Source: CAXWPM01 sp965206125 (GTDB lineage Bacteria > Acidobacteriota > Terriglobia > 20CM-2-55-15). Taken from it: 64,000 nucleotides of DNA. The position numbers and the translations under genes are program-made. The first letter of the stretch is position 1. Every line of letters begins with the position of its first letter. A model generated the notes under the pieces. It had not been told where the DNA came from. It worked only from the letters and a program-made list of their open reading frames with translations, and did not search any database. The DNA is taken from assembly GCA_965206125.1 (NCBI GenBank), contig CBDBIN010000044.1:62001-126000 (forward strand). Direction: 5' to 3'. Positions 1 through 8,659 of the stretch are shown one piece after another.

Positions 1-383
1 ACCGGCCGCTTTCCGCCTGCGAGAATCCTCCCCACCAGCGATGTCGTCGTGGTCTTTCCGTTGGAGCCGGTGATGGCAACGATGTCCCCTCGGAGGTACC
101 TTGCTGCGACCTCCATTTCGCCGACGACCGGAACCCCGCGGCTGCGCGCCTCGGCCAACGGTTCGATTCCGAGCGGCACTCCCGGACTGACCACGATTTC
201 GTCGGCGCCGCGAAAGCGCTGCACCGCATGCCCTCCGACCTCATGGGGAATGCCGAGGCGGTCGAACTCATGGATCATCATCGGATTCGATCCGGCATCG
301 GTGGCAAACACCGCAACTCCCCGGGCGGTCAACAGACGTGACACGGCCAGTCCGCTCCTTGCCATCCCCACCACTACAACCAT
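1..383 (-). CDS. murD: UDP-N-acetylmuramoylalanine--D-glutamate ligase, MurD (partial, C-terminus outside the window)
   Basis: This is the N-terminal part of a Mur ligase read on the minus strand; it runs off the left edge, so only about 127 residues are visible. MurD adds D-glutamate to UDP-MurNAc-L-Ala in the cytoplasm. The visible part opens with a dinucleotide-like fold (VVVVGMARSG), followed by a VGGHA segment and the Mur-ligase ATP loop GSNGKTTTT near residue 110. The start is taken at the ATG at 383; an in-frame GTG lies two codons upstream (389). It follows mraY by 13 bp in the same direction, the usual place for murD in a dcw cluster. Confidence 0.9.
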   Translation of the reverse strand, partial: MVVVVGMARSGLAVSRLLTARGVAVFATDAGSNPMMIHEFDRLGIPHEVGGHAVQRFRGADEIVVSPGVPLGIEPLAEARSRGVPVVGEMEVAARYLRGDIVAITGSNGKTTTTSLVGRILAGGKRP

Positions 384-396
384 GGGCACAACCCCG

Positions 397-1545
397 TCAT
401 CTCAGCTTCAACGTGGACAGACTGAAGAGCGCGAACAGCAGCGCCACGATCCAGAAGCGGATGATGATCTTCGACTCGTCCCAACCTGCGAGCTCGAAGT
501 GGTGGTGCAGCGGCGCCATCCTGAATATTCGCTTGCCCCGCAGCTTGAACGACACGACCTGAGCCATCACTGACAGCGCTTCCACGACGAAGATCCCGCC
601 GATGAAGATCAGCAGCAGTTCCTGCTTGATCACGACGGCAACTGTGCCGATCGCCCCACCGAGTGCGAGTGAGCCGACGTCCCCCATGAACACTTCGGCG
701 GGGTGCGCGTTGTACCAGAGAAACCCCATGCTGGCTCCTACCATCGAACCGCAGAAGATCGTCACTTCGGCGACGGGCCGGATGTACTGCAGGTCCAGAT
801 AGGTCGAAAACTCGACATGACCCGTGACGTAGGTCAAGACAGTCAACGCTCCCGAGGCGATCAGCACCGATCCGATCGCCAGGCCGTCGAGCCCGTCGGT
901 CAGGTTGACGGCGTTGGACGACCCGACGATCACCAGGCCAATGAACAGGAGAAAAGGCACGGCGCCCAGCGCCAATAGCAATGGGTTCTGGGCCTGTCCG
1001 AACACCAGGTCGGGAGTGAACAATTTGAAAAACGGGACTGTCAACCTGGTCGAGAACGAACCGCGAGCCGCCAGATCGATCAGGACGTAGCCGATCACAA
1101 TCGTTGTAAGCACCTGCAATCCGATCTTTGCGTCCGCTCGCAACCCCAGCGACCGCTTCCGAACCACCTTCAGGTAGTCATCCGCAAAGCCGACTCCTCC
1201 AAACGCTATAGTCGACCCGATGAGCAACCAGCTGAAAGGGTTCCCGAGGTCCGTCCAGAGCAGCGTCGACACGACGATGGAAACGACGATGAGGACACCG
1301 CCCATCGTCGGCGTTCCTGCTTTTACCTGATGGGACTCCGGGCCGTCGTCCCGGATGTTCTGTCCGATCTGGAGATGGCGCAGCCGCTCGATAAGCCAGG
1401 GTCCCACCCCCAAGCTGATCGCCAGCGCCGTCATCGTCGCCATGGCCGTCCGGAACGTGATGTACTGAAAGACGTTCAGCACACCGAACCCCGGCCAATC
1501 GGCGGTCAGCGGACGCAGATACTCGTAAAGCAAGTGGTAGAGCAT
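397..1545 (-). CDS. mraY: Phospho-N-acetylmuramoyl-pentapeptide transferase MraY
   Basis: MraY is the integral membrane enzyme that transfers phospho-MurNAc-pentapeptide from UDP to undecaprenyl phosphate, giving lipid I. The 382-residue protein is rich in membrane helices and carries family motifs: GTPTMGGV and FADDYLK in the first third, NLTDGLDGLA near residue 220, and MGDVGSLALGG plus PLHHHFE in the last third. The Asp-rich loops DD and DGLDG are the expected Mg/nucleotide-binding sites. Its start codon overlaps the murF stop region by one base, so translational coupling is likely. Length is close to the family norm of about 360. Confidence 0.97.
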   Translation of the reverse strand: MLYHLLYEYLRPLTADWPGFGVLNVFQYITFRTAMATMTALAISLGVGPWLIERLRHLQIGQNIRDDGPESHQVKAGTPTMGGVLIVVSIVVSTLLWTDLGNPFSWLLIGSTIAFGGVGFADDYLKVVRKRSLGLRADAKIGLQVLTTIVIGYVLIDLAARGSFSTRLTVPFFKLFTPDLVFGQAQNPLLLALGAVPFLLFIGLVIVGSSNAVNLTDGLDGLAIGSVLIASGALTVLTYVTGHVEFSTYLDLQYIRPVAEVTIFCGSMVGASMGFLWYNAHPAEVFMGDVGSLALGGAIGTVAVVIKQELLLIFIGGIFVVEALSVMAQVVSFKLRGKRIFRMAPLHHHFELAGWDESKIIIRFWIVALLFALFSLSTLKLR

Positions 1546-2936
1546 TACGGCTCCAGGCTCGAGAACGACAGTCTCAGCGTGTCGATCACCTGTTCCAGGG
1601 CGACGTCACGTGAGGCTTTGATCAGAACCAAATCGCCTTTTCTGACAGTCTCCGCGACGAGATCGCCGGCCTCGACGGCGTCGCGAACGAACATAAGCCG
1701 GGATTCGGACGCCCCGGCTTCCCGGGCACCCTGGACGAGGGCGGCCGCGTCGCCACGAACGCCGACGATAACGTCGATGCCGGCCTTGACCGCTTCCCTG
1801 CCGCACGCGGCGTGCATCTTCGCGCTCTCGGCGCCCAGTTCGAGCATTTCGCCCGCCACGACGACCCGTCGCCCGTAACCGGGAATCTTGGGCATCAACC
1901 GGATCATTTCCGTCAACGCCTTCGGACTCGAGTTGTAGCAATCGTCGATCACGGCGAAGCCTTCACGAAATTTGACGATCTGTCCCCGCATTCGTTCCGG
2001 GGCCATCCCTTCGACGACCCGCCGCAGTTCGTCCCAGTCCATCCCGTGCGTGATACCGACCGCGATTGCCGCAGTGGCGTTGGACACGTTATGGACGCCG
2101 AGCAGCGGCAACACGAAGTTCACTTCGCGCCGACGGTGCCGGACGGTGAAAGCAGTGCCTTCAAGTCCGAGGTGCTCGATGCGCGTCACCCGAAAGGCCG
2201 CGGCCGATCGAACACCGAAGGTCACGATTTCTCCGTCGAATCGTCGCGCCATCGCACGGACCCTGGAGTCGTCGTTATTGAGATACGCACGCCGGTCACC
2301 GACCAGTCCGTCGAGAAGCTCCTCTTTGGCCCGGGCGATGCCTGCGATCGAATCGAAGAACTCCAGGTGCACCGGGCCTACGTTGGTAATCACGCCTTCG
2401 TTCGGCTCAGCGATCGACGCCAGCCGGGCAATCTCTCCGGGCGCCGACATCCCCATCTCCAAGACAGCCATGTCGTGGTACGGTTCCGCCCGCAGCAGAC
2501 ACAGCGGAAGGCCCAGCTCGTTGTTCATGTTCCCAACCGTCCGCAAAACCCGGTGACGAGATCCCAGGACCGTGGCAATCATTTCGCGGGTCGTCGTCTT
2601 GCCGATACTGCCTGTGACGGCCAGGACCGGACGCCCCCACCGGCGCCGGACCGCCCGCGCCAGATCGCCCAGCGCGCGAGTTGTGGACGCGACACGAACC
2701 TGCGGTAAGTCCAGGCCGCCGACCACCGCGCCGGAAACTACCGCACCAGCCGCACCCTTCTCGGCCACTTCTCCCAGGTAGTTGTGTCCGTCAAACCGGG
2801 GCCCCTTGATGGCGAAAAACAACTCCTCTGGCTTTACTGTGCGGCTGTCGATCGAGTACCCCCGTACTCTGGGATTCCCCTCGCCTTCGATTTTCCCGCT
2901 GATGAACTCAGCGATCTCTGCCAACCTCAAGTTCAT
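1545..2936 (-). CDS. murF: UDP-N-acetylmuramoyl-tripeptide--D-alanyl-D-alanine ligase MurF
   Basis: MurF adds the D-Ala-D-Ala dipeptide to the UDP-MurNAc-tripeptide in the cytoplasm. The three Mur-ligase domains are visible: an N-terminal substrate domain with SIDSRTV, a central ATPase domain with the loop GSIGKTTTRE near residue 110, and a C-terminal domain that begins near the DDCYNSSP segment. The start at 2936 (MNLRLAEIAEF) fits the family better than the upstream in-frame ATG at 2954. Either start overlaps the end of murE (2908), which suggests translational coupling. Confidence 0.95.
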   Translation of the reverse strand: MNLRLAEIAEFISGKIEGEGNPRVRGYSIDSRTVKPEELFFAIKGPRFDGHNYLGEVAEKGAAGAVVSGAVVGGLDLPQVRVASTTRALGDLARAVRRRWGRPVLAVTGSIGKTTTREMIATVLGSRHRVLRTVGNMNNELGLPLCLLRAEPYHDMAVLEMGMSAPGEIARLASIAEPNEGVITNVGPVHLEFFDSIAGIARAKEELLDGLVGDRRAYLNNDDSRVRAMARRFDGEIVTFGVRSAAAFRVTRIEHLGLEGTAFTVRHRRREVNFVLPLLGVHNVSNATAAIAVGITHGMDWDELRRVVEGMAPERMRGQIVKFREGFAVIDDCYNSSPKALTEMIRLMPKIPGYGRRVVVAGEMLELGAESAKMHAACGREAVKAGIDVIVGVRGDAAALVQGAREAGASESRLMFVRDAVEAGDLVAETVRKGDLVLIKASRDVALEQVIDTLRLSFSSLEP

Positions 2937-4380
2937 CGAGCAGTTCCCCGGCAACCAGTCTGTCGTCGAAAGGGATCACTCGATCCCGCACGAGTTGGTA
3001 CGTTTCATGCCCCTTGCCGGCGATCAGTACGGTGTCGTCCGGCCCCGCTTCATCGAACGCCCTGCGTATGGCCACGCGGCGGTCGGGCTCACACTCATAG
3101 GTAGCCTTGCCACCGCGCAGCCCTTGTTCCACCATTCGCATGATCTCGTCCGGGTCCTCCCCGCGTGGATTGTCAGAGGTGACGACGACGATGTCACCGA
3201 GCCGGCCGGCCACCTCGCCCATCCGGGGCCGCTTGTCTTGGTCCCGGGCGCCACCGCAACCAAACACGACGATCAGACGCCCGTGGGTAACCTCGCGAGC
3301 AGCCGTGAGGACCTTCTCCAATGCGTCATCACTATGAGCGTAGTCGACGACAACGCGAAACGATTGCCCACGATCGACACACTCGAAGCGGCCGGGTACG
3401 GAGTCGAGTCGGGTCACGCCCTCGACGATCGCCGCGGTGGGAACCTCCAGTGCGATTGCGATAGCAACCCCGCAAGCCAGGTTGTACAGGTTGGGCCGCC
3501 CGACCAGCAACGAGCGCAATCGGATGTCACCTCTTGGCGTTGAAAACTCGGCGTCGGTCCCATCCCACCTGAAGGCGTAGCGAACGGGACACACCTCGGC
3601 GTCCTGATTAAGCCCGTAGGAGATGACGCGGGAGTTGCCTAAGGCCCGCAGCTCAGCGAACCTAGTATCGTCGAGGTTGAGGACGGCCGTCTCGGGCGGT
3701 TGTCCACATAGACCGGCAAAGAGCTTCTTCTTGGTCCCGAAGTACTCTTCCATACCGCCGTGGAAATCCAGATGATCGCCGCTCAGGTTCGTGAACGCGG
3801 CGACGTCGAAATCCAGTTGTTCCACACGGCCCAGAGCTATGGCATGGGACGAAACTTCCATCACGGCGTGACGGCAACCCACGCCAACGGCATCGCGAAA
3901 CATGCGTTCCAGGTCCGGCGCCTCCGGAGTCGTCCTGACGGCGCTGTGGCCGAAACCCGGACCACGGTGGTCGATCGTCCCCACGAGCGCAACCCCGTGG
4001 CCCGCAGCTTTCAGAATCGATTCGAGGATGTAGCTCGTCGTCGTCTTTCCATTCGTACCTGTGATGCCGACCAGGGACAGATCCCGAGTCGGGCGGCGGT
4101 AGTAGTTCGTCGCCAGCACGGCGAGCGCCGAACGGGCCGAGCTCACCTGGAACCACGCCACGGATGCACGGGCGGGCTGCTCCGAGACCACTGCTACCGC
4201 GCCATTTGCAATCGCCTCGGGTACGAAGTCGTTGCCGTCCGCCAGGGCGCCCCAGATCGCTACGAACACCGAACCCGGGCGGACGGCGCGGGAGTCATAA
4301 GCAATGCCGGAAATGTCCTGTGTCGTTCCGTCTCCGAACGACTGCGCCTCGACGTCTTGTAGTACCTGGTCCAACTTCAT
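2908..4380 (-). CDS. murE: UDP-N-acetylmuramoyl-tripeptide synthetase MurE (meso-DAP type)
   Basis: MurE adds the third stem-peptide residue to UDP-MurNAc-L-Ala-D-Glu. The ATP loop GTNGKTTTSYI and the carbamylated-lysine region are present. The motif DNPRGEDP in the C-terminal domain is the signature of enzymes that use meso-diaminopimelate, so the wall is predicted to be DAP-type. The start MKLDQVLQ at 4380 is preferred to the ATG at 4407, because nine extra N-terminal residues would be atypical. The 292 bp between ftsI and murE carry two short repeats but no gene. Confidence 0.95.
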   Translation of the reverse strand: MKLDQVLQDVEAQSFGDGTTQDISGIAYDSRAVRPGSVFVAIWGALADGNDFVPEAIANGAVAVVSEQPARASVAWFQVSSARSALAVLATNYYRRPTRDLSLVGITGTNGKTTTSYILESILKAAGHGVALVGTIDHRGPGFGHSAVRTTPEAPDLERMFRDAVGVGCRHAVMEVSSHAIALGRVEQLDFDVAAFTNLSGDHLDFHGGMEEYFGTKKKLFAGLCGQPPETAVLNLDDTRFAELRALGNSRVISYGLNQDAEVCPVRYAFRWDGTDAEFSTPRGDIRLRSLLVGRPNLYNLACGVAIAIALEVPTAAIVEGVTRLDSVPGRFECVDRGQSFRVVVDYAHSDDALEKVLTAAREVTHGRLIVVFGCGGARDQDKRPRMGEVAGRLGDIVVVTSDNPRGEDPDEIMRMVEQGLRGGKATYECEPDRRVAIRRAFDEAGPDDTVLIAGKGHETYQLVRDRVIPFDDRLVAGELLDELEVGRDR

Positions 4381-4391
4381 GTGTCCATTTC

Positions 4392-4502
4392 TTAGCGTCG
4401 GGCCCACCGTCCCTTTCGCTTCATTTCATTTAACTAGTGCCCGATCCTCGTCCGCTTCCCTTCGCTTGCGGGAACTCGACGCGGGGCCGGTCCCCCCACG
4501 CC
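4392..4502. repeat. Dispersed intergenic repeat, family E, copy 1
   Basis: A roughly 110-bp intergenic unit whose two ends match a second copy at 47417-47525. The left end reads TTAGCGTCGGGCCCACCGTC and the right end GGGCCGGTCCCCCCACGCC; only short blocks match in the middle (GTGCCC, TCCGC, CGGGAACTCG). Conserved ends around a diverged centre suggest a mobile or structured non-coding element. It sits just upstream of murE within the dcw operon. Confidence 0.6.
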
Positions 4503-4548
4503 CTTCTTTAGGTCGGGCCCTCTGCTCCCTCACGCCGTGCGATGCCGA

Positions 4549-4574
4549 CCCGGTCGCTACCGCTCCCGGTTCTG
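4549..4574 (+). repeat. REP-like 26-bp repeat, family D, single copy
   Basis: The 26-bp unit starts CCCGGTCGCTACCGCTCCCG and ends GTTCTG. Near-identical units occur at 36832-37001 (one inverted, three direct) and as a hairpin pair at 58251-58313. All lie between genes, which is typical of REP-type elements. Confidence 0.65.
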
Positions 4575-4672
4575 TTCTTGATGGCCGCCACCGGTCCGCT
4601 CTGTAAATGCGACATCGGCAATCCACCACTGCCCGCCGCCGTCCGCGGAGCGGTCGTTCGGCAAGAGCGAAA

Positions 4673-6733
4673 CTACCGATCGCGGGGATCCGGTTTCGGG
4701 CCCCCGCCTGTAGTGGTGGAAAACCGAACTTGGACAGGGGTGCCGGGCCGTACCAGGGTGCCCGGCCGAGGCGCCTGCAGAACGGCTACTCCTGAACCCA
4801 CCGACTGCAGTCTGAGTCCCAACCTCAGGCTCTGTTCCGTAACCTGTCGAAGGGATTTTCCAGAGAAATTCGGTACCGGGAGCTGAGCGAGAGAGTACCG
4901 ATCGCCCGCACCACTGGGAAAATCAGGGCCAGCCGCCAGGGAAGTGTCCATCACTTCCCATGCGGTCAAGACAGCATCCTCGAATTGCTCTTGCGGCGGC
5001 TGTGGCGACTCGGGAGATTGACCATCCTCGGTGAATCGCGGCAGCGTTTCGGGTCGGTCCGGGACCACGGAACGATAGCGCAGTACCTGCTCGACGATCC
5101 TGGCGAACACGGGAGCGGCAACTGCTCCGCCGCCGTCCTCACCGCTGGGTTCGTCGATCACGACGATTGCCGCCAAAACCGGGTTGTCGGCGGGTGCGTA
5201 TCCGGCAAACGAAGCGACGTGCTTGGTGAGCGAGTAGGTTCCAGTCTTCGGATCATACTTCTGCGCGGTTCCGGTTTTGCCCCCCGCGGAGAATCCTGAA
5301 ATTCGAGCCCGAGTACCTGTCCCATCGGTCACAACCTTCCCCAGGGCGTCCTGCAGCAGGCGCGCCGTTTCCCTGGACAAAACCCTGGTGCCCGAAGGTG
5401 CGGTCTGTTCGATGACCCCGGTCGCGTCGTCTATTCGGTCGACGACGTAGGGCCGGAACAGAATGCCCCCATTGGCGATGGTTGCGACGAGGTTGACGAT
5501 TTGCAACGCCGTCGTCGCGATTTCCTGTCCCATGGACTTGGCACCGACCGACACGTTCGACCACTCTACCGCTGGGCTGGCCAGCCCTCGTTCCTCTCCA
5601 GGCAGATCGATCCCGGTACGACGCCCGAAGCCCAGTCTGTCGATGTAGGATGCAAACCGCTCGTCACCCAAACGGAGTCCCAGCTTGATGATGCCGACGT
5701 CGGAGGAATATTGAAGGATCTCCCGAACGGTGAGATCGCCGAACGCTTTGTGGTCATTGATCCGGAGACCAAACAGGACAATCGAGCCCATCTGACAGTC
5801 GATGATCTCGTCCAGGTGCGTCAGGTTTTCTTCGAGTGCCGCCGCGGCCGTAACGATCTTGAACGTCGATCCCGGTTCATACACATGACCGATCGACCGG
5901 TTCCGGGTCCAGTACGCGGCAGGGTACTGGTTGTATTCGTTCGGGTTGTACTGGGGGTAGTTGGCCATCGCAAGGACTTCACCGCTCATCGGGTTGGTCA
6001 CGATGACCGACATTCCAATGGCATCGGTCTCGGCGATCGTCCGGGTGATCTCCCTCTCGACGATGTACTGGATCGTCCGGTCGATCGTGGTCGTGAGGCT
6101 CGCCCCGCTTGCAGACGCCTGCTGGAGCCGCTGAAAACTGCGCCCTCGGGCATCCGTCATCACGATCACCTTGCCCGGCGTTCCTCCGATGGCTTCCTCG
6201 AAGCGGTACTCCAGGCCGGCGCCGCCGTTGTCGTCCAGGTTCACGAACCCGAGCACATGCGCAGCTAACTCCCGGTTCGGATAGAAGCGCTTGCTCTCTG
6301 TCTGGAAATAGAGCCCGTCGATTCCGGCGGCGCGGATGCGTTCGGATTGGCGCGCGGTAATCTTGCGTTCGATCCACGCAAACAATCGGTCCGAATCCAG
6401 CCGGCTCTCCAGAGCTGGAGCGGGCATGTCTAGGATGCGGGAAAGGAAGTCCGCCGTCCCAGCGGGATCCTGAATCTCGGCGGGAACCGCGTAGAGAGAA
6501 TCGACCTCGATGCTGACCGCCAGTGCGTTACCGTTGCGGTCGTAGATTGATCCACGGCGGGGGCTGATCTCCAACACCCGCTGGTGCTGGTTTTCGGCCA
6601 GGTCTCTGAAGTCTGCCGATTGAGCAACCTGAAGATCGAATAGACGAAACCCGATCGCCAGGCTCCAGATGCCCATGAACGCCGCGATTGCGACGAGCCG
6701 CCTGCGAATTGGCGCGCCTCCTGATCCCATCAC
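4673..6733 (-). CDS. ftsI: Penicillin-binding protein, FtsI/SpoVD type, with a C-terminal PASTA domain
   Basis: This is the division transpeptidase that cross-links septal peptidoglycan. A membrane anchor lies at about residues 12-32, then a PBP dimerisation domain, then the transpeptidase with STFK at 289-292 (catalytic serine), SSD at 343-345 in the SxN position, and KTGT near 487. The last 60 residues (from LPVPNFSGKSL) form a PASTA-like domain. The Asp in the SxN motif is unusual, since Asn is standard. The dcw position, downstream of ftsL and upstream of murE, supports FtsI. The PASTA domain recalls SpoVD or PBP2x. Confidence 0.92.
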   Translation of the reverse strand: MMGSGGAPIRRRLVAIAAFMGIWSLAIGFRLFDLQVAQSADFRDLAENQHQRVLEISPRRGSIYDRNGNALAVSIEVDSLYAVPAEIQDPAGTADFLSRILDMPAPALESRLDSDRLFAWIERKITARQSERIRAAGIDGLYFQTESKRFYPNRELAAHVLGFVNLDDNGGAGLEYRFEEAIGGTPGKVIVMTDARGRSFQRLQQASASGASLTTTIDRTIQYIVEREITRTIAETDAIGMSVIVTNPMSGEVLAMANYPQYNPNEYNQYPAAYWTRNRSIGHVYEPGSTFKIVTAAAALEENLTHLDEIIDCQMGSIVLFGLRINDHKAFGDLTVREILQYSSDVGIIKLGLRLGDERFASYIDRLGFGRRTGIDLPGEERGLASPAVEWSNVSVGAKSMGQEIATTALQIVNLVATIANGGILFRPYVVDRIDDATGVIEQTAPSGTRVLSRETARLLQDALGKVVTDGTGTRARISGFSAGGKTGTAQKYDPKTGTYSLTKHVASFAGYAPADNPVLAAIVVIDEPSGEDGGGAVAAPVFARIVEQVLRYRSVVPDRPETLPRFTEDGQSPESPQPPQEQFEDAVLTAWEVMDTSLAAGPDFPSGAGDRYSLAQLPVPNFSGKSLRQVTEQSLRLGLRLQSVGSGVAVLQAPRPGTLVRPGTPVQVRFSTTTGGGPKPDPRDR

Positions 6734-6747
6734 TCCTTCAAGCTCAC

Positions 6748-7143
6748 CTATCGAGTCTTTTCAGCGAGCAGTGTCCCGGCAACACCGGCGTCCTCGGGCG
6801 CGTCGAACCCGAAGGACACGACCTGCCCGGCTGCGGGGCCCGTCATGCCGAGTTCCTGCCGGGCAATCGTGTCGATTCTCTGGAGGTTGGCCAGCGTGGC
6901 TCGTTCGACGCTGAGACGGCGGCCGGTTTCACTGAGTTGTTCGATCTTCTTCTGCGCCTCTTCGATGTGGTACCCGTATTGGATCCATTCGTATTGCTGC
7001 CACGCGTAGAGGAGCACGCCGAGCACAAACACAGCGCCCAACATCGTCAGGCAGAGGTACTCGAGCCGGCACCGCGTATCAGCGTCCCGCACGATTCTGG
7101 AGTTGTTGATCTTCTTGTCGAAGTGGATGTCGATCGTGGACAT
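6748..7143 (-). CDS. ftsL: Cell-division protein FtsL-like
   Basis: A 131-residue bitopic protein between rsmH and ftsI, the standard position of ftsL. A charged cytoplasmic N-terminus is followed by one membrane helix at about residues 30-50 (MLGAVFVLGVLLYAW) and a heptad-like coiled coil rich in Glu, Lys and Leu. FtsL pairs with FtsB and scaffolds the divisome. Sequence conservation in this family is very low, so the call rests mainly on position and topology. The start codon shares one base with the rsmH stop (TAATG). Confidence 0.82.
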   Translation of the reverse strand: MSTIDIHFDKKINNSRIVRDADTRCRLEYLCLTMLGAVFVLGVLLYAWQQYEWIQYGYHIEEAQKKIEQLSETGRRLSVERATLANLQRIDTIARQELGMTGPAAGQVVSFGFDAPEDAGVAGTLLAEKTR

Positions 7144-8003
7144 TAGATTTTCTCCAGTGCCCGAAGCTTCGCGCTCCGCGCACGCGGGTTCCGCCCCCGC
7201 TCACTCTCACCTGCCCGAACAACCTTCTTGGTCAGGACACGGCCAAGCTCACGCATGCGATGTTTGACGATCCGATCTTCCAATGAATGAAAGCTGATGA
7301 CGACGAGACGACCGCCCGAGCGGAGTGTCTCGATCACACTGTCCAGGAAAGCTTCCAGTCTCTCCAATTCCTGGTTGACCGCTATCCGCAGAGCCATGAA
7401 GGTTCGTGTGGCAGGATGAATGCGTCCGTAACGCGGTCTGCCAGACACAGCTTCGATCGCTCGAACGAGGTCTCCGGTCGTCTCATGCGGCCGGCTCCGG
7501 AAGATCGCGCGGGCAATGGGCCGTGAGCGCCGCTCCTCTCCCAATCTATAGATGGTGTCGGCGAGTTGTCGTTCAGTACCGGTGTTAACCAGATCCGCTG
7601 CAGACGTCCGTTGCCGCCGGTCCATCCGCATGTCGAGGGGCCCGTCCGTCCGGAACGAGAACCCACGGTCGGCCTCGTCCAGCATCATCGAGGAAACGCC
7701 AAGATCTGCGATCACGCCGTCCACACCCAGGAATCCTTCCGCACGTGCCGCTTCGGCGACCTCACTGAAGTTCGTGCGAATGACTACGGTTCTGTCCGTC
7801 CATGGAGCCAGTGTCTTGCGGGCCAGTTCCAGTGCGGCCGCGTCCTGGTCGATGCCGAGCAGCCTCCCGTCGGGTGCGGTCCGCTCCTGAATAGCGGCGG
7901 CATGCCCCCCCGCCCCGAGCGTCGCGTCGATGAATCGTCCCCCCGGCTGCGGGTTCAGGAAACCCAGGACTTCTTCGAGCAAGACGGGTGTGTGTTGAGG
8001 CAT
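7143..8003 (-). CDS. rsmH: 16S rRNA (cytosine(1402)-N(4))-methyltransferase RsmH
   Basis: RsmH (MraW) methylates N4 of C1402 in the 16S rRNA P-site. The 286-residue protein begins HTPVLLEEVLGFL and has the SAM motif DATLGAGGHA near residue 27, then GVSSMMLDEADRGFSFR, FMALRIAVNQELERL and VISFHSLEDRIVK, all diagnostic of the family. The length is slightly below the usual 310. It lies 10 bp after mraZ and overlaps ftsL by one base. Confidence 0.96.
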   Translation of the reverse strand: MPQHTPVLLEEVLGFLNPQPGGRFIDATLGAGGHAAAIQERTAPDGRLLGIDQDAAALELARKTLAPWTDRTVVIRTNFSEVAEAARAEGFLGVDGVIADLGVSSMMLDEADRGFSFRTDGPLDMRMDRRQRTSAADLVNTGTERQLADTIYRLGEERRSRPIARAIFRSRPHETTGDLVRAIEAVSGRPRYGRIHPATRTFMALRIAVNQELERLEAFLDSVIETLRSGGRLVVISFHSLEDRIVKHRMRELGRVLTKKVVRAGESERGRNPRARSAKLRALEKI

Positions 8004-8013
8004 CCACGGCCAC

Positions 8014-8454
8014 CTAAACTCCCAACTCGCTCATGACCTGCTCATCTTCTTCCGTGAACGGCTCGTCATGGAGCCGTTTCAGGAACCGTGTGTTGTTCCA
8101 GACATCTAAATAATTCAGGTATCCCAGGACAGCGACTTCTCCAACCATCTCGGCCGACTCTCTCAGAAGAGGAGCGATTAAAACCCGTCCCTGCTTGTCC
8201 ATTGTGGCTAACTGGCCGAAGTAATTCGCTCGGTCCAGAAATTTTTTTTTGGTAGGGTTAAAGGCGGGCAAATTGGTGAGCTTTTCTTCAATGTCTTGCC
8301 AGACAGAAAGGGGGTAAACACGGACGGACTGGCCGGTGACGCTGGTCACATAGAAGTCGCTGCCCCAGGAATCTTCAATATCTGCGCGGAAAACTGCAGG
8401 GATCTTCAAACGACCCTTCTCATCGATCCTTGCCGGTTGATTTCCACGCAGCAT
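8014..8454 (-). CDS. mraZ: Transcriptional regulator MraZ
   Basis: MraZ is a SpoVT/AbrB-type DNA-binding protein that represses its own dcw operon. Two tandem MraZ halves are visible: residues 1-60 with LRGNQPARIDEKGRLKIPA, and 80-125 with ATMDKQGRVLIAPLLRE; the two D-x-(K/Q)-G-R motifs are the hallmark. The length of 146 matches the family. The start ATG at 8454 lies 17 bp below four direct repeats with 10-bp spacing, the expected binding-site arrangement. Confidence 0.96.
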   Translation of the reverse strand: MLRGNQPARIDEKGRLKIPAVFRADIEDSWGSDFYVTSVTGQSVRVYPLSVWQDIEEKLTNLPAFNPTKKKFLDRANYFGQLATMDKQGRVLIAPLLRESAEMVGEVAVLGYLNYLDVWNNTRFLKRLHDEPFTEEDEQVMSELGV

Positions 8455-8470
8455 TATAAAAAGTCCCGTT

Positions 8471-8530
8471 CTGACTACTTTGGACCACTTCTGTCCACAT
8501 CAGACTACTGATGGGCCTTAAAGCTGTCAA
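8471..8530 (-). promoter_or_regulatory. mraZ promoter with four overlapping MraZ operator repeats
   Basis: On the minus strand TTGACA (8530-8525) is followed after exactly 17 bp by TAGTCT (8507-8502), a sigma-70-like -35/-10 pair. Four direct repeats of the form GTRGWCNGAA start at 8508, 8498, 8488 and 8478 (GTAGTCTG, GTGGACAG, GTGGTCCA, GTAGTCAG). They are phased by exactly 10 bp, lie on one face of the helix and cover the -10 and the probable start site. MraZ is known to bind arrays of such 10-bp-spaced boxes upstream of its own gene, so autorepression is inferred. Confidence 0.8.
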
Positions 8531-8659
8531 CCAAAAAATATCTGGAAATGTATGGTAGGGTTTCACTTACTATGCGATCCGGCCATCGGGCAGTGGCATT
8601 CGGCCTGTAACTGGTGAACGTTCGAACGCCAACCGCCAACGGCAAGCGCTAACCGCCAC

